Positions 9,247 to 17,347 of a stretch of DNA of 64,000 nucleotides are shown here, piece by piece; the stretch's first letter is position 1, and each line of letters begins with the position of its first letter. A model generated the notes under the pieces. That model made no database searches. It was not told the origin of the DNA and saw only the letters and a list, made by a program, of their open reading frames with translations. The position numbers were made by a program, and so were the translations under genes. Source of the stretch: Vibrio pomeroyi (GTDB lineage: Bacteria; Pseudomonadota; Gammaproteobacteria; Enterobacterales; Vibrionaceae). The stretch spans positions 558,001 through 622,000 of the forward strand of contig CP090854.1 in the NCBI GenBank assembly GCA_041879425.1, in the 5' to 3' direction.

Positions 9247-10779
9247 ATGACTGATGCTGTTCAAAACGAAAACGCACAAGAAGCTTCTTCACCTGAAGAG
9301 AACAAACTAATCGCTGAGCGCCGCAGCAAGCTGGATCACATCCGCCAAAACTGCAAAGCTAACGGGCACCCAAATGATTTCCGTCGTGAGCACCTAGCTG
9401 GCGATCTTCAAGCGGAATTCGGTGAGAAGACTAAGGAAGAGCTAGAAGAGCTTAACCACATTGTTGCGATCGCTGGTCGTGTTATGGCGAAGCGTGGTCC
9501 ATTCCTTGCGATTCAAGAAACTTCTGGTCGTATCCAAGCATACGCAGCGAAAGACGTACAAAAAGTACTGAAAGAGAAGTACCAAGGCCTAGATATCGGT
9601 GACATCATCGGTGTTAAAGGTGCGCTTCACAAATCAGGTAAAGGTGACCTTTACGTGAACATGGAAGAGTTTGAACTGCTGACTAAAGCACTTCGTCCTC
9701 TACCAGAGAAGTTCCACGGTCTAACTGACCAAGAGATGCGTTACCGTCAGCGTTACGTTGACCTAATCGTGAACGAAGACTCTCGCAATGCATTCATCGT
9801 GCGTTCTAAGCTTGTATCTTCAATCCGTAACTTCATGAGCGCTAAAGGCTACCTAGAAGTTGAAACGCCAATGATGCACGTGATCCCAGGTGGTGCAACT
9901 GCACGTCCATTCATCACTCACCACAATGCACTAGACATCGACATGTACCTACGTGTTGCACCAGAGCTTTACCTTAAGCGTCTAGTAGTTGGTGGTTTTG
10001 ATCGTGTATTCGAGATCAACCGTAACTTCCGTAACGAAGGTCTATCTCCACGTCACAACCCAGAATTCACAATGATGGAATTCTACCAAGCGTACTCTGA
10101 CTACAAAGACCTTATGGATCTGACAGAAGAGATGCTAAGCACGGCAGCAATGGACGTTCTTGGTTCAACTTCTATGCCTTATGGTGACGAAACGGTTGAG
10201 TTCGGTGGCACTTACGCTCGTATGAGCATGTTCGATGCAATCAAACACTACAACCCTGAGCACGCTGAGATTCAAGCGCTAACAGAAGCAGACCTACAAG
10301 ACCGTGAGAAGATGGTTGCTATCGCAAAATCTGTACACGTAGACGTAGAAACGTTCTGGACATGTGGTCAGCTTCTAGAAGAGATCTTTGGTGAAACGGC
10401 TGAGCCTCAGCTAATTCAACCAACGTTCATCACTGGCTACCCAGCGGACATCTCTCCTCTAGCACGTCGTAGCGATGACAACCCATTCTTCACAGACCGT
10501 TTTGAGTTCTTCATCGGTGGCCGTGAAGTAGCGAACGGTTTCTCTGAGCTTAACGATGCACAAGACCAAGACGAGCGTTTTAAAGCGCAAGTTAACGCGA
10601 AAGACGCAGGCGATGATGAAGCAATGTACTACGATGCAGACTACATCACAGCACTAGAGCACGGCCTACCGCCAACAGCGGGTCAAGGTATCGGTATCGA
10701 CCGTCTAGCAATGCTATTTACAAACACGCACACAATCCGTGACGTGATCTTGTTCCCGGCAATGCGTCCACAAGCGTAA
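9247..10779 (+). CDS. lysS: Lysyl-tRNA synthetase, class II
   Basis: Charges tRNA(Lys). The 510-residue protein has an N-terminal OB-fold anticodon-binding domain (about 60-180) and a class II catalytic core: motif 1 around [16 protein letters not shown], motif 2 [20 protein letters not shown], and motif 3 [13 protein letters not shown] near the C-terminus. The start is the ATG at 9247, and it lies immediately after prfB. Its intrinsic terminator has been split by an IS4-like insertion 53 bases after the stop codon, so 3'-end formation of its mRNA should differ from that in an IS-free strain. Confidence 0.96.
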   Translation: MTDAVQNENAQEASSPEENKLIAERRSKLDHIRQNCKANGHPNDFRREHLAGDLQAEFGEKTKEELEELNHIVAIAGRVMAKRGPFLAIQETSGRIQAYAAKDVQKVLKEKYQGLDIGDIIGVKGALHKSGKGDLYVNMEEFELLTKALRPLPEKFHGLTDQEMRYRQRYVDLIVNEDSRNAFIVRSKLVSSIRNFMSAKGYLEVETPMMHVIPGGATARPFITHHNALDIDMYLRVAPELYLKRLVVGGFDRVFEINRNFRNEGLSPRHNPEFTMMEFYQAYSDYKDLMDLTEEMLSTAAMDVLGSTSMPYGDETVEFGGTYARMSMFDAIKHYNPEHAEIQALTEADLQDREKMVAIAKSVHVDVETFWTCGQLLEEIFGETAEPQLIQPTFITGYPADISPLARRSDDNPFFTDRFEFFIGGREVANGFSELNDAQDQDERFKAQVNAKDAGDDEAMYYDADYITALEHGLPPTAGQGIGIDRLAMLFTNTHTIRDVILFPAMRPQA

Positions 10780-10820
10780 CTTTCGCTTACGGGTCGTAGC
10801 AGCCCATAAAATTAAAAAGC

Positions 10821-10832
10821 CACCTTCGGGTG
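10821..10832. repeat. Left target-site duplication of the IS4-like element
   Basis: CACCTTCGGGTG occurs here and again at 12268-12279, immediately outside the IS ends. The 12 bases are the hairpin core of the former lysS terminator (AAAAAGC before, GCTTTTT after). Duplications of about 11-13 bp are typical of IS4. Confidence 0.93.
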
Positions 10833-10891
10833 TAATGCCGATCAGTTAAGAAATTTGTGAGATCATTTGACCGATCCTCAAAAGGCTTCAG

Positions 10892-10926
10892 AATCCGATA
10901 TTAGGAAACTAATATCGGATTTTTTT
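10892..10926 (+). terminator. Terminator-like hairpin abutting the IS4 transposase start
   Basis: Thirteen-bp perfect stem AATCCGATATTAG (10892-10904), GAAA loop, complementary arm 10909-10921, then a T-run reaching 10926; the transposase ATG is the next base. It should stop transcripts entering from lysS, or bury the start region of those that pass, so transposase depends on rare events. Confidence 0.85.
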
Positions 10927-12258
10927 ATGTCTTTAGAAAGCCAACTTGCCAATACTTTTCAGTCGTGTAATACCTTCCACCACTTTGAAAAATACTCTGA
11001 AATTCTTAGTCCAGAGCTTATCCAGCAGGGTTTTGAGCAAGCTGGCGTCGCAACCGTTAGAAGAAGACGGTTACCTTTGGAGGCTGTACTTTGGTCCGTT
11101 GTTGGAATGAGTCTCTTTCGTCAACAATCTGTTTGGGATATCGCTAACCAACTCGATATTGTTTTGCCAGACAAACAGCGCTTTGTTGCCCCAAGTGCTG
11201 TTGTTCAAGCGAGACAGAGATTAGGCGAAGAAGGTGTTAAGCAAGTCTTTAAGAAGATGGCTGCGCATAGCTATCAATCGTCTAACTTCGAAACTTGGTG
11301 TGGACTAAACCTTCTATCCGTCGATGGTGTCGTTTGGAGAACGACAGATACACCTGAAAATCATCAAGAGTTTAAAGCACAAAGCAATCAATCATCTGAG
11401 AATATTTACCCTAAGGTACGTATGGTTTGCTTGATGGAGCTTACAAGTCATCAACTAATCGATAGTACATTCTCTGACTATCGCACCAGCGAAATGCGCC
11501 TTGCAGAAGAACTCATTGAACAAACCCCCGATCATTCGTTGACTATTTTTGACAAAGGATACTACTCTCTAGGGCTACTTAATCGCTGGAATAAGGTAGG
11601 CAAAGAAAGGCATTGGATGCTCCCTGTGAAAAAAGACTTCCAGTATGAAGTCGTTCATAAATACAGTCAGAGTGACGCTATCGTTGATATAAAAACGACA
11701 CATCAGGCAAGAAAGAAGTTCAGTGATCTCCCTGAGACAATAGAAGCAAGGTTAGTGTCGAAAATTATCAAAGGAAAGACATATCAGGTGCTTACATCAA
11801 TGCGTGATGGGTTGCGCTTTCCTGGTGAAGACATCGTAGAGCTTTATCGCTATCGTTGGGAAATCGAATTAGGCTATCGGGAAATGAAGCAAACCTTGCT
11901 TGATAGTGAGTATACATTACGCAGTAAGCGCCCAGATATGGTCAAGCAGGAGCTCTGGGGAATTTTGCTCGCCTATAACCTTATAAGACAAGTCATGACA
12001 AAGGCTGCGAGTCAATTAGATAGCGTTTGGCCAAATCAATTAAGCTTTACGAGTAGTGCTATGGCTGTGACTCAATACTTCGCGGCTTTACCTTTAACGA
12101 GTCCTGGAAAACTTCCTAAACATTATGAAGTCTTACTCAAGCAAATATCCATGTTTACCCTGCCACCTCGAAGAGAAGATAGAAGTTACCCTCGTTGGGT
12201 GAAACTGAAACCCAAAAAATATGCAACGAACAGAAAAAATGCCAGTCAGCTTAACTGA
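10927..12258 (+). CDS. IS4-family transposase
   Basis: DDE transposase of 443 residues starting at the ATG at 10927. This start is chosen because it aligns end to end with E. coli IS4 transposase (442 residues); a longer frame from TTG 10867 would cross the internal terminator. Catalytic features: first Asp in [10 protein letters not shown], second Asp in [10 protein letters not shown], and the IS4 signature Y-x2-R-x3-E-x6-K in [15 protein letters not shown]. No frameshift or premature stop is seen. No normal ribosome site precedes the ATG, only the terminator T-run, consistent with very low expression. Confidence 0.95.
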   Translation: MSLESQLANTFQSCNTFHHFEKYSEILSPELIQQGFEQAGVATVRRRRLPLEAVLWSVVGMSLFRQQSVWDIANQLDIVLPDKQRFVAPSAVVQARQRLGEEGVKQVFKKMAAHSYQSSNFETWCGLNLLSVDGVVWRTTDTPENHQEFKAQSNQSSENIYPKVRMVCLMELTSHQLIDSTFSDYRTSEMRLAEELIEQTPDHSLTIFDKGYYSLGLLNRWNKVGKERHWMLPVKKDFQYEVVHKYSQSDAIVDIKTTHQARKKFSDLPETIEARLVSKIIKGKTYQVLTSMRDGLRFPGEDIVELYRYRWEIELGYREMKQTLLDSEYTLRSKRPDMVKQELWGILLAYNLIRQVMTKAASQLDSVWPNQLSFTSSAMAVTQYFAALPLTSPGKLPKHYEVLLKQISMFTLPPRREDRSYPRWVKLKPKKYATNRKNASQLN

Positions 12259-12267
12259 CTGGCATTA

Positions 12268-12279
12268 CACCTTCGGGTG
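12268..12279. repeat. Right target-site duplication of the IS4-like element
   Basis: Second copy of CACCTTCGGGTG, followed by GCTTTTT, the remaining 3' arm and T-run of the lysS terminator. Only a four-bp CACC/GGTG stem is left here, since the AAAAAGC arm stayed on the far side of the IS. Confidence 0.92.
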
Positions 12280-12498
12280 GCTTTTTCTGTTTTTATCCTT
12301 CAAAACCTAACCTGTACCGCACTCTTGATTCGAAAAATCATTATTTCTGACATAGTCTTACTATTGAGACAAAAAATCTAAGATAGTCTCACTACTATAC
12401 GTCTCTGCGCTGAATACGATCTCGCGGCATTTTGTCGAGCGATGAAAGCAGTGACTCGTATTAGCCTGATTTAAATAAAAATAGAATAAGGAAGAAGG

Positions 12499-13839
12499 AT
12501 GGGAACTCAATTTAAGATGGATTCCTTACCAGGTTCTCTTATCGTCGTTGGTGGTGCGTACGAACCCTGGTTATCTGTATTAGAACAAGTGGGTTGGCAA
12601 TGCACCCAATGTGCAGATTTACGAAAAGCCGATGCCTTGATTGCTGACATTGGCCCATGCATTGGCATTGTCGATCTTAGCCATGATGAGTTCAGCCTCA
12701 ACGGTATTGCTAACCTCGTGAGCAATAACAAACAGGTGAGATGGCTCGCCTTTATTCGTGAATCGCAATTAAGCTCTGATACGATCTGCCAGTTTATCGT
12801 TAACTTCTGTATCGACTTTTTCACGGCGCCAATCCCTGACGCTCAGCTATTGAGTACTATTGGTCACCAGTTGGGTATGCTTAAGCTTGAGCAGAAAGTA
12901 TGGCCAAACTACGGCATTAACAACAATATGGGCCTGCTGGGTGACTCTGTCGCTGTAAAGCGCTTAAGAGACCAAGTGAAGCGTATTGGGCCGACTGACG
13001 TCAGTATCTTAATTTACGGAGAGAGTGGGGCTGGCAAAGAGACGATTGCACGCTCGATTCATCAAAACTCTTCGCGAGCACAGAAACCATTTCTCACGGT
13101 GAATTGCCGAGCCTTGTCTGAAATGAGAATAGAAGCTGAGGTGTTTGGTATCTCAGCATCAACACAACAAGCGACAGCACCATGTATGTTGGAAGAAGCC
13201 GATGGCGGAACCATCCTACTCAATGATGTGTTGGCGATGCCACGCAATCAGCAGTTGAACCTGCTGCGTTTTTTGCAGGAAGGAAAAATTGAAACAGCGA
13301 ACGGACCAAAATCTGTCGATGTACGTATTCTTGCTGCGAACTCTTCTGATATCGAAAAAGCACTGATTGAAGGTGACTTTAATGAAGAGCTTTATCACTA
13401 CATCAATGTTCTACGTATTCATGTTCCGAGCTTGAAAGAGCGTGTGAGTGATATTTCGGTACTGGCGAATCATTTTCTGCGTGAGTACTCGAAAGAGTTT
13501 AATGCTCAGGCTAAGAGCTTTTCAGAAGATGCTATTCGTTCGATGAATCGCTATCACTGGCCAGGTAATGTCCGTGAGCTGATGAATCAGATTAAGCGTG
13601 TTGTTCTGATGTCGGATGCGGTGATCATCGAAGATCATCAACTTGATTTACCAAAACAGAATGATGAACGCCGCAGCTTAAAAAGCATTCGTGAACGTTC
13701 AGAGCGCGATGCATTGCTGATTGTATTGGAGTCTTATGGTGGACAGGTTTCATTGGCGGCTAAGGAGCTTGGCGTATCACGAGCCACCATGTACCGTTTG
13801 TTGAATAAACACAGCCTTATTTCTGAGGGTGTTGTGTAG
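12499..13839 (+). CDS. vpsR: VpsR-type biofilm transcription activator
   Basis: Homologue of V. cholerae VpsR, the c-di-GMP-responsive activator of exopolysaccharide genes (446 residues here). A receiver-like N-domain has Asp59 in GIVDLS; an AAA+ domain has Walker A GESGAGKE (174-181); a Fis-type helix-turn-helix ends the protein (about 415-437). As in VpsR, the sigma54-contact motif GAFTGA is missing, and the Walker B region reads GGTILLNDV, with Asn where Asp is usual. It is therefore expected to act with sigma70 RNA polymerase. The ribosome site AAGGAAGAAGG precedes the ATG. Its position after lysS matches V. cholerae; the IS4-like element now lies upstream. Confidence 0.93.
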   Translation: MGTQFKMDSLPGSLIVVGGAYEPWLSVLEQVGWQCTQCADLRKADALIADIGPCIGIVDLSHDEFSLNGIANLVSNNKQVRWLAFIRESQLSSDTICQFIVNFCIDFFTAPIPDAQLLSTIGHQLGMLKLEQKVWPNYGINNNMGLLGDSVAVKRLRDQVKRIGPTDVSILIYGESGAGKETIARSIHQNSSRAQKPFLTVNCRALSEMRIEAEVFGISASTQQATAPCMLEEADGGTILLNDVLAMPRNQQLNLLRFLQEGKIETANGPKSVDVRILAANSSDIEKALIEGDFNEELYHYINVLRIHVPSLKERVSDISVLANHFLREYSKEFNAQAKSFSEDAIRSMNRYHWPGNVRELMNQIKRVVLMSDAVIIEDHQLDLPKQNDERRSLKSIRERSERDALLIVLESYGGQVSLAAKELGVSRATMYRLLNKHSLISEGVV

Positions 13840-13881
13840 AACTCTCTTCTAAGTCATTCAATCTGTTAGTGTAAATTTAAG

Positions 13882-13909
13882 AGCCACGCATCATGCGTGG
13901 CTTAATTAT
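13882..13909 (+). terminator. vpsR terminator hairpin next to the IS1111 element
   Basis: AGCCACGCAT (13882-13891) pairs with ATGCGTGGCT (13893-13902). Only a poor T-tract (TTAATTATAT) follows before the element's left repeat at 13910; a TTTTT run occurs just beyond the right end (15221-15225). The insertion may have separated hairpin and T-tract, which is inference. Confidence 0.6.
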
Positions 13910-13911
13910 AT

Positions 13912-13969
13912 GGTCCGCCTCACTCTCAAGCCCTTAAGCTTAGAGTAGGCTCTCAGAATGAGGTGAACC
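13912..13969 (+). promoter_or_regulatory. Left-end hairpin covering the IS1111 recombinase ribosome site
   Basis: GGTCCGCCTCA (13912-13922) can pair with TGAGGTGAACC (13959-13969): nine Watson-Crick pairs, one G-U and one mismatch. The right arm contains the AGGTGA ribosome site for the ATG at 13972, so read-through RNA from vpsR would hide the site. Confidence 0.5.
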
Positions 13970-13971
13970 AT

Positions 13972-14985
13972 ATGTCTTCTATTCATATTTTAGGTATCGA
14001 CCTAGGTAAACATTGCTTCCATGCTATCGCACATAACCGTTGTGGCGTGGAGGTGCTGCGTCGTAAATTTAATCGCACTCAACTCTTAATCTTTCTTAGT
14101 AAAATAGAACCAACAACCATTGCTTTCGAAGCTTGTGGCGGTGCTCATTGGCTTGCTCGAAAGTGTAGTGAGTTTGGACATCAACCCCGACTTATTCCTC
14201 CTCAGTATGTTAAACCTTATGTCAAAGGCAATAAAAACGATTTCATCGATGCTTCAGCGATCGCAGAGGCTGCGGGTCGACCGACCATGAGGTTTGTAGC
14301 TGTAAAAAGTGAAGAGGCTCAAGTCATCGCAGCGATTCATCGAGTCAGAGATAGTTATATCAAGGAGAGAACCGCCACTATGTCGCGGATCGGCGCGATC
14401 TTACTTGAGTTCGGCCTTAGCTTTCCCAAAGGGCATGCAAAGATGAAGTCTCTGTTTCAATGGTTAGCAGAACAAACCGTCTCATTACCAAAAAGCTTGC
14501 TATGTGAATTGATATCTATTCACGAACATTACAAGTACCTTAATGAACAAATCAAAACTCAAGATAACAAGCTTCAAACTATTGTTAATAATAACGAAAG
14601 TGCTCAATTATTAAAAACTATCCCTGGAATTGGTGATCTTACCTCCACATTGTGTATTGCCGATGTAAGCTCTCCGAGTAACTTTACCAATGGCCGTGAG
14701 ATGGCGGCTTGGTTGGGGCTTGTGCCAAGGCAATTCTCAACGGGAGGAAAGACCAAGCTACTTGGTATGAGTAAACGAGGGAATAAACACCTCAGAACTC
14801 TGTTTATCCATGGGGCAAGGGCTGTACTCTCTAGACTAGAGACGACAGGGAAAGTGTTTGGAGAGTGGCTTGTGAATCTACGAGCCACCAAACCATTTAA
14901 TGTAGTGGTAGTCGCATTAGCCAACAAGCTAGTGAGGATAGCTTGGGCGGTGTTATACCACCGCCAAGCTTTTAAGGCTGTTTAG
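13972..14985 (+). CDS. IS110/IS1111-family DEDD recombinase (transposase)
   Basis: RNA-guided-type recombinase of 337 residues. The N-terminal RuvC-like DEDD domain shows GIDLGKHCF (D), IAFEACGG (E) and NDFIDASAIAEA (D,D). The C-terminal Tnp20 domain has KTIPGIGDLTS, NGREMAAWLGLVPRQFSTGGKT (catalytic serine in QFSTGG) and SKRGNKHLRTLFIHGA. The start is the ATG at 13972, with AGGTGA five bases upstream; GTG 13963 is in frame but less well placed. A strong hairpin (GCGGTG...CACCGC, about 14940-14970) lies inside the last codons. Full length for the family. Confidence 0.93.
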   Translation: MSSIHILGIDLGKHCFHAIAHNRCGVEVLRRKFNRTQLLIFLSKIEPTTIAFEACGGAHWLARKCSEFGHQPRLIPPQYVKPYVKGNKNDFIDASAIAEAAGRPTMRFVAVKSEEAQVIAAIHRVRDSYIKERTATMSRIGAILLEFGLSFPKGHAKMKSLFQWLAEQTVSLPKSLLCELISIHEHYKYLNEQIKTQDNKLQTIVNNNESAQLLKTIPGIGDLTSTLCIADVSSPSNFTNGREMAAWLGLVPRQFSTGGKTKLLGMSKRGNKHLRTLFIHGARAVLSRLETTGKVFGEWLVNLRATKPFNVVVVALANKLVRIAWAVLYHRQAFKAV

Positions 14986-15037
14986 CTATAACCAAGTTTG
15001 CAACGCCAATGAACGTGATGACAAGAACGGTCAATCG

Positions 15038-15207
15038 GCCAGATTAAGAACCTGACACAAAAAATAGCAATTAATGCTTTGGGCTTTTTAAGGATAATCT
15101 GGCGCGGATATCATCGTGGAGCTGGGAAGCTAGTGCTCCCAACAAGGACTCCGAATACATTAGCGCAAACCAACTCCGTTATTACTTAATTGTAGTTGCA
15201 ATAACGG
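15038..15207 (+). ncRNA. Candidate bridge (seek) RNA region of the IS1111-type element
   Basis: The non-coding 3' end of the element holds three successive stem-loops: GCCAGATTA (15038-15046) with TAATCTGGC (15095-15103), enclosing 48 nt; GGAG (15118-15121) with CTCC (15149-15152), with an inner TGGGA/TCCCA pair; and CCGTTATT (15176-15183) with AATAACGG (15200-15207). IS110-family recombinases use a structured RNA from the element's non-coding end to specify donor and target, and in IS1111 types it lies 3' of the gene. RNA boundaries and guide loops are not determined. Confidence 0.55.
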
Positions 15208-15510
15208 GGCGGACCATACATTTTTGTTGCTAATCGCTGCGTTTAAGCTCGAACGATCGAGAGATGAACTCTCAGTCACTAAGAGAGATCTGCTGTAATT
15301 TTATATAATCATAGTGAATATCTTATATATAAATGAATATGCAACTGATATTTCAGGTGAATGCATTGTTTTGAAAATGTTAACCAATTATCGGTTGAAT
15401 AATATACTCACTTGGTTAGACTTTAACCGTGAAAGCAGCGATTTAACAAAGACTTGTCTGCTTTACTACCCCATTTCTTTTTGGATTTTTTAGTTAGCTT
15501 GGAGGCGCAA

Positions 15511-15633
15511 ATGAAACATTTCGATTTTATACAGCATATTTGCGCTTCGTTTGATCCGTGTTCTGACATGGTGACTGTTATGTCACAAACATCAGCCATG
15601 GCCGATCGAAACACCCAAGATAAACCTAACTAA
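15511..15633 (+). CDS. Hypothetical 40-residue protein
   Basis: A short frame beginning MKHFDFIQHICASFDP, preceded by a strong ribosome site (GGAGG at 15500-15504, six bases before the ATG). It has two cysteines and a C-terminal polar tail; no membrane segment or known motif is recognised. It lies between the IS1111-type element and the DUF1127 gene on the same strand. The upstream 293 bases (15218-15510) have no other gene; a possible stem AAAGCAG...CTGCTTT (about 15432-15460) lies there. The good ribosome site is the main evidence; function unknown. Confidence 0.45.
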   Translation: MKHFDFIQHICASFDPCSDMVTVMSQTSAMADRNTQDKPN

Positions 15634-15654
15634 TAGATCCGTACCCTTATTTGG

Positions 15655-15717
15655 CTGCGGAAAAATAGCAGCTAAATGAGAAGCCCTCATACTATCTAAC
15701 ACGCTATTTTTCCTCAG
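15655..15717 (+). promoter_or_regulatory. Long 5'-leader hairpin before the DUF1127 gene
   Basis: CTGCGGAAAAATAGC (15655-15669) pairs with GCTATTTTTCCTCAG (15703-15717), 14 of 15 positions, around a 33-nt loop that itself contains ATGAG...CTCAT. The structure ends 13 bases before the GGAGAG ribosome site. It may be a leader attenuator, an RNA-stability element, or the terminator of the 40-residue ORF. Confidence 0.5.
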
Positions 15718-15742
15718 TTTATTCAACAACTGGAGAGTTATT

Positions 15743-15994
15743 ATGCGTCACTCAGTATATTTAAAATTAGCAACAGTCCTTATCCGTGCAGACCTTCGTC
15801 GTGAAGAGCGTGAATGGCAACGAAAAGTTCGTCGCAGTTCATATGATCTACCATGGAACAATACTCACTTATTAAGAGATATTGGTCTTGAAGCAGATGG
15901 TCGACCTATTGGTTTTTCTGAACCTGAAGTCGTTACTATTGAACGTCGAGTACGTCACCTTCGTCGTGTCTTAAGTGCGCGAATACCGACGTAA
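15743..15994 (+). CDS. DUF1127 domain protein
   Basis: Basic 83-residue protein. The DUF1127 signature is visible as HLLRDIGLEADGRPI (about residues 48-62), preceded by an arginine-rich helix (RADLRREEREWQRKVRRSSYD) and followed by another (ERRVRHLRRVL). Small DUF1127 proteins in other bacteria have been linked to RNA metabolism and phosphate or carbon stress; the role here is unknown. The ribosome site GGAGAG is 6-7 bases before the ATG. A hairpin GGGGTTGA...TCAACCCC (16000-16024) follows the stop codon, then a strong terminator at 16084. Confidence 0.8.
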   Translation: MRHSVYLKLATVLIRADLRREEREWQRKVRRSSYDLPWNNTHLLRDIGLEADGRPIGFSEPEVVTIERRVRHLRRVLSARIPT

Positions 15995-16083
15995 TCTGCG
16001 GGGTTGATAGCACCTTTCAACCCCTTAGATAAGTCACAGGGATAGTTATGGCGTCAAAAGTGTGAGCTTTTGAACTAGAACTG

Positions 16084-16124
16084 ACCAAAAAAGAGAAGCG
16101 CTTGCTTCTCTTTTTTGGTTTTTT
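16084..16124 (+). terminator. Intrinsic terminator after the DUF1127 gene
   Basis: Sixteen-bp stem ACCAAAAAAGAGAAGC (16084-16099), GCTT loop, complementary arm 16104-16119, then T's to 16124. Confidence 0.88.
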
Positions 16125-16198
16125 AATCGAGAAAAATCAACACGCCCTAGTAAAGAAATAGAGTTCTACTAAGCTTTAGAGAGCAAGGGAGGCCGGCT

Positions 16199-16510
16199 AT
16201 GCAAAAGCATCAATTAGACATGTGGTTACATGGAGAGCACAAAGACTCTTATCAGACACCTAAAGTGTACGTTATTGGTTGTTCTGATATCTCAGAGTAT
16301 CTATTGGCGGTGGAGTACAAACACAAGCTAGAACCAGTAAAGCAAGACGGCGAGCCGCTTCACTTTGGATCCTTGGATCAAGTGAAAGAGGAGTTACTCC
16401 GGCTCGGCTTTGAAAAGGCCTACCTTCGCTTGCACAACGCGTATGATGAGTTTGGTAGTGAGCCAAGCCAAAGCTACTGCGATATTGAACTGGCGCTCAA
16501 ACCTCATTAG
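16199..16510 (+). CDS. Small conserved protein, DUF6482-like
   Basis: A 103-residue acidic cytosolic protein (MQKHQLDMWLHGEHKDSYQ...) with no signal peptide or membrane segment. It resembles the DUF6482 family of Vibrio proteins as I remember it, with the conserved stretch VYVIGCSDISEYLLAVEY near residues 23-40. Function unknown. GGGAGG eight bases before the ATG is a good ribosome site. It is convergent with mutH, 69 bases away. Confidence 0.7.
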   Translation: MQKHQLDMWLHGEHKDSYQTPKVYVIGCSDISEYLLAVEYKHKLEPVKQDGEPLHFGSLDQVKEELLRLGFEKAYLRLHNAYDEFGSEPSQSYCDIELALKPH

Positions 16511-16579
16511 AACTCGTTTCTTATTACCGACGGTTGATAACACATTGATCATCCGATCTTAGAGGTGCGTTAGAACCAC

Positions 16580-17245
16580 CTATGCGTAGTGTGTCGTCAG
16601 CAATTTGTGGGTGAACTGAGTTCTTAGGTAAAAACCACGCGGTTTAGTCTTGATGGGCTTTCCACTAGCACCGTAAGCTTCCGTTAACACTCGGCTGTTG
16701 GCGGCTTTTGGTCGTAGATGCAGCGCTTCACCGTGTCTTGCTGTTATTTGTTCAACATTGCCTAACACGATCAATTCCATCAGTTCTTCCCAATCCCTTT
16801 TTAGCAGCTCGTTTTCAGCCTCGCTTGGTGTCCATAGCAAAGGGGATCCTACGTGCCTTTCTGCCAATGGGATCTCTCTTTCTCCCTCAACAGGGATCCA
16901 CAACACTTTGGATAGCTTGTTACGAACGTGACTGGTTTCCCAGGTAATGCCTTGTACGCCCATTAATGGAGCGACACAAACAAACGTGGTTTCGAGCGGC
17001 TTTCCAGAGTAGCCAATCGGAATGCTTTTGAGCTCAATACCTAGCTTCGCAAAATCTTGTTCTGGTTTACTACCAGCAGGTGCGCCTAAGTGCCATTCCA
17101 AAAGCTGTCCAACCCAGCCTTTATCACGCTTCAGGTCGTTTGGCATGTCCATCTCGGCTTCGTCTGCGAGCTCTTTGAAAGTCATTCCGGCAATCGCGTA
17201 GGCTCTGTCTAACAGCTCTTGTTGTGTTTGTGGTTCTGGTTTCAT
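16580..17245 (-). CDS. mutH: DNA mismatch repair endonuclease MutH
   Basis: Nicks the unmethylated strand at hemimethylated GATC sites in MutS/MutL-directed repair. From the ATG at 17245 the protein is 221 residues. The catalytic D-(x6)-E-x-K motif is intact in [17 protein letters not shown], and [22 protein letters not shown] and [10 protein letters not shown] match E. coli MutH. In-frame ATGs at 17257 and 17293 would add 4 or 16 residues; none has a clear ribosome site, so the start is uncertain. MutH implies Dam methylation in this organism. It is divergent from rppH across a DnaA-box-rich gap. Confidence 0.93.
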   Translation of the reverse strand: MKPEPQTQQELLDRAYAIAGMTFKELADEAEMDMPNDLKRDKGWVGQLLEWHLGAPAGSKPEQDFAKLGIELKSIPIGYSGKPLETTFVCVAPLMGVQGITWETSHVRNKLSKVLWIPVEGEREIPLAERHVGSPLLWTPSEAENELLKRDWEELMELIVLGNVEQITARHGEALHLRPKAANSRVLTEAYGASGKPIKTKPRGFYLRTQFTHKLLTTHYA

Positions 17246-17347
17246 AATAAAAGGCATGATCAAAAAAACGATTTTATCAGAAGTTATCACCATATGACGA
17301 CTGGTTAAGAAATGATCTCATTGCGACTAAAGGGATCAAAGTTAGGG

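Larger units (their letters stand above)
10833..12267 (+). mobile_element. IS4-family insertion sequence (IS4-like)
   Basis: This 1435-bp element is bounded by imperfect inverted repeats, TAATGCCGATCAGTTAAG on the left and TAATGCCAGTCAGTTAAG read inward from the right (16 of 18 identical), and flanked by a 12-bp target duplication. The end sequence matches the E. coli IS4 terminus as I remember it, and the transposase is collinear with that of IS4. The ends, open frame and duplication are intact, so the insertion looks recent and potentially active. It disrupts the lysS terminator. A second hairpin, ATGCCAGTCAG with its complement (about 12239-12265), spans the right repeat and the transposase stop codon. 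Confidence 0.95.
13910..15217 (+). mobile_element. IS110-family element, IS1111-type
   Basis: About 1.3 kb bounded by sub-terminal inverted repeats ATGGTCCGCC (13910-13919) and GGCGGACCAT (15208-15217), with no obvious target duplication. The recombinase begins only about 60 bases from the left repeat, while about 220 bases of non-coding DNA follow its stop codon. A short 5' and long 3' non-coding end plus sub-terminal repeats is the IS1111 layout, not that of classic IS110. The exact recombination points may lie a few bases outside the repeats. The frame is intact. Confidence 0.85.

Noticed and set aside
10867..10926. TTG start extending the IS4 transposase by 20 residues
   Set aside because: The extension crosses the terminator hairpin and has no counterpart in E. 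coli IS4 transposase, which aligns from the ATG at 10927.
15423..15614. Minus-strand 63-codon frame opposite the 40-residue ORF
   Set aside because: It has no ribosome site, while the plus-strand ORF has GGAGG at the right spacing.
17283..17290. Extra DnaA-box candidate GTTATCAC near the mutH start
   Set aside because: It lacks the CACA core and does not fit TTATNCACA within one mismatch.
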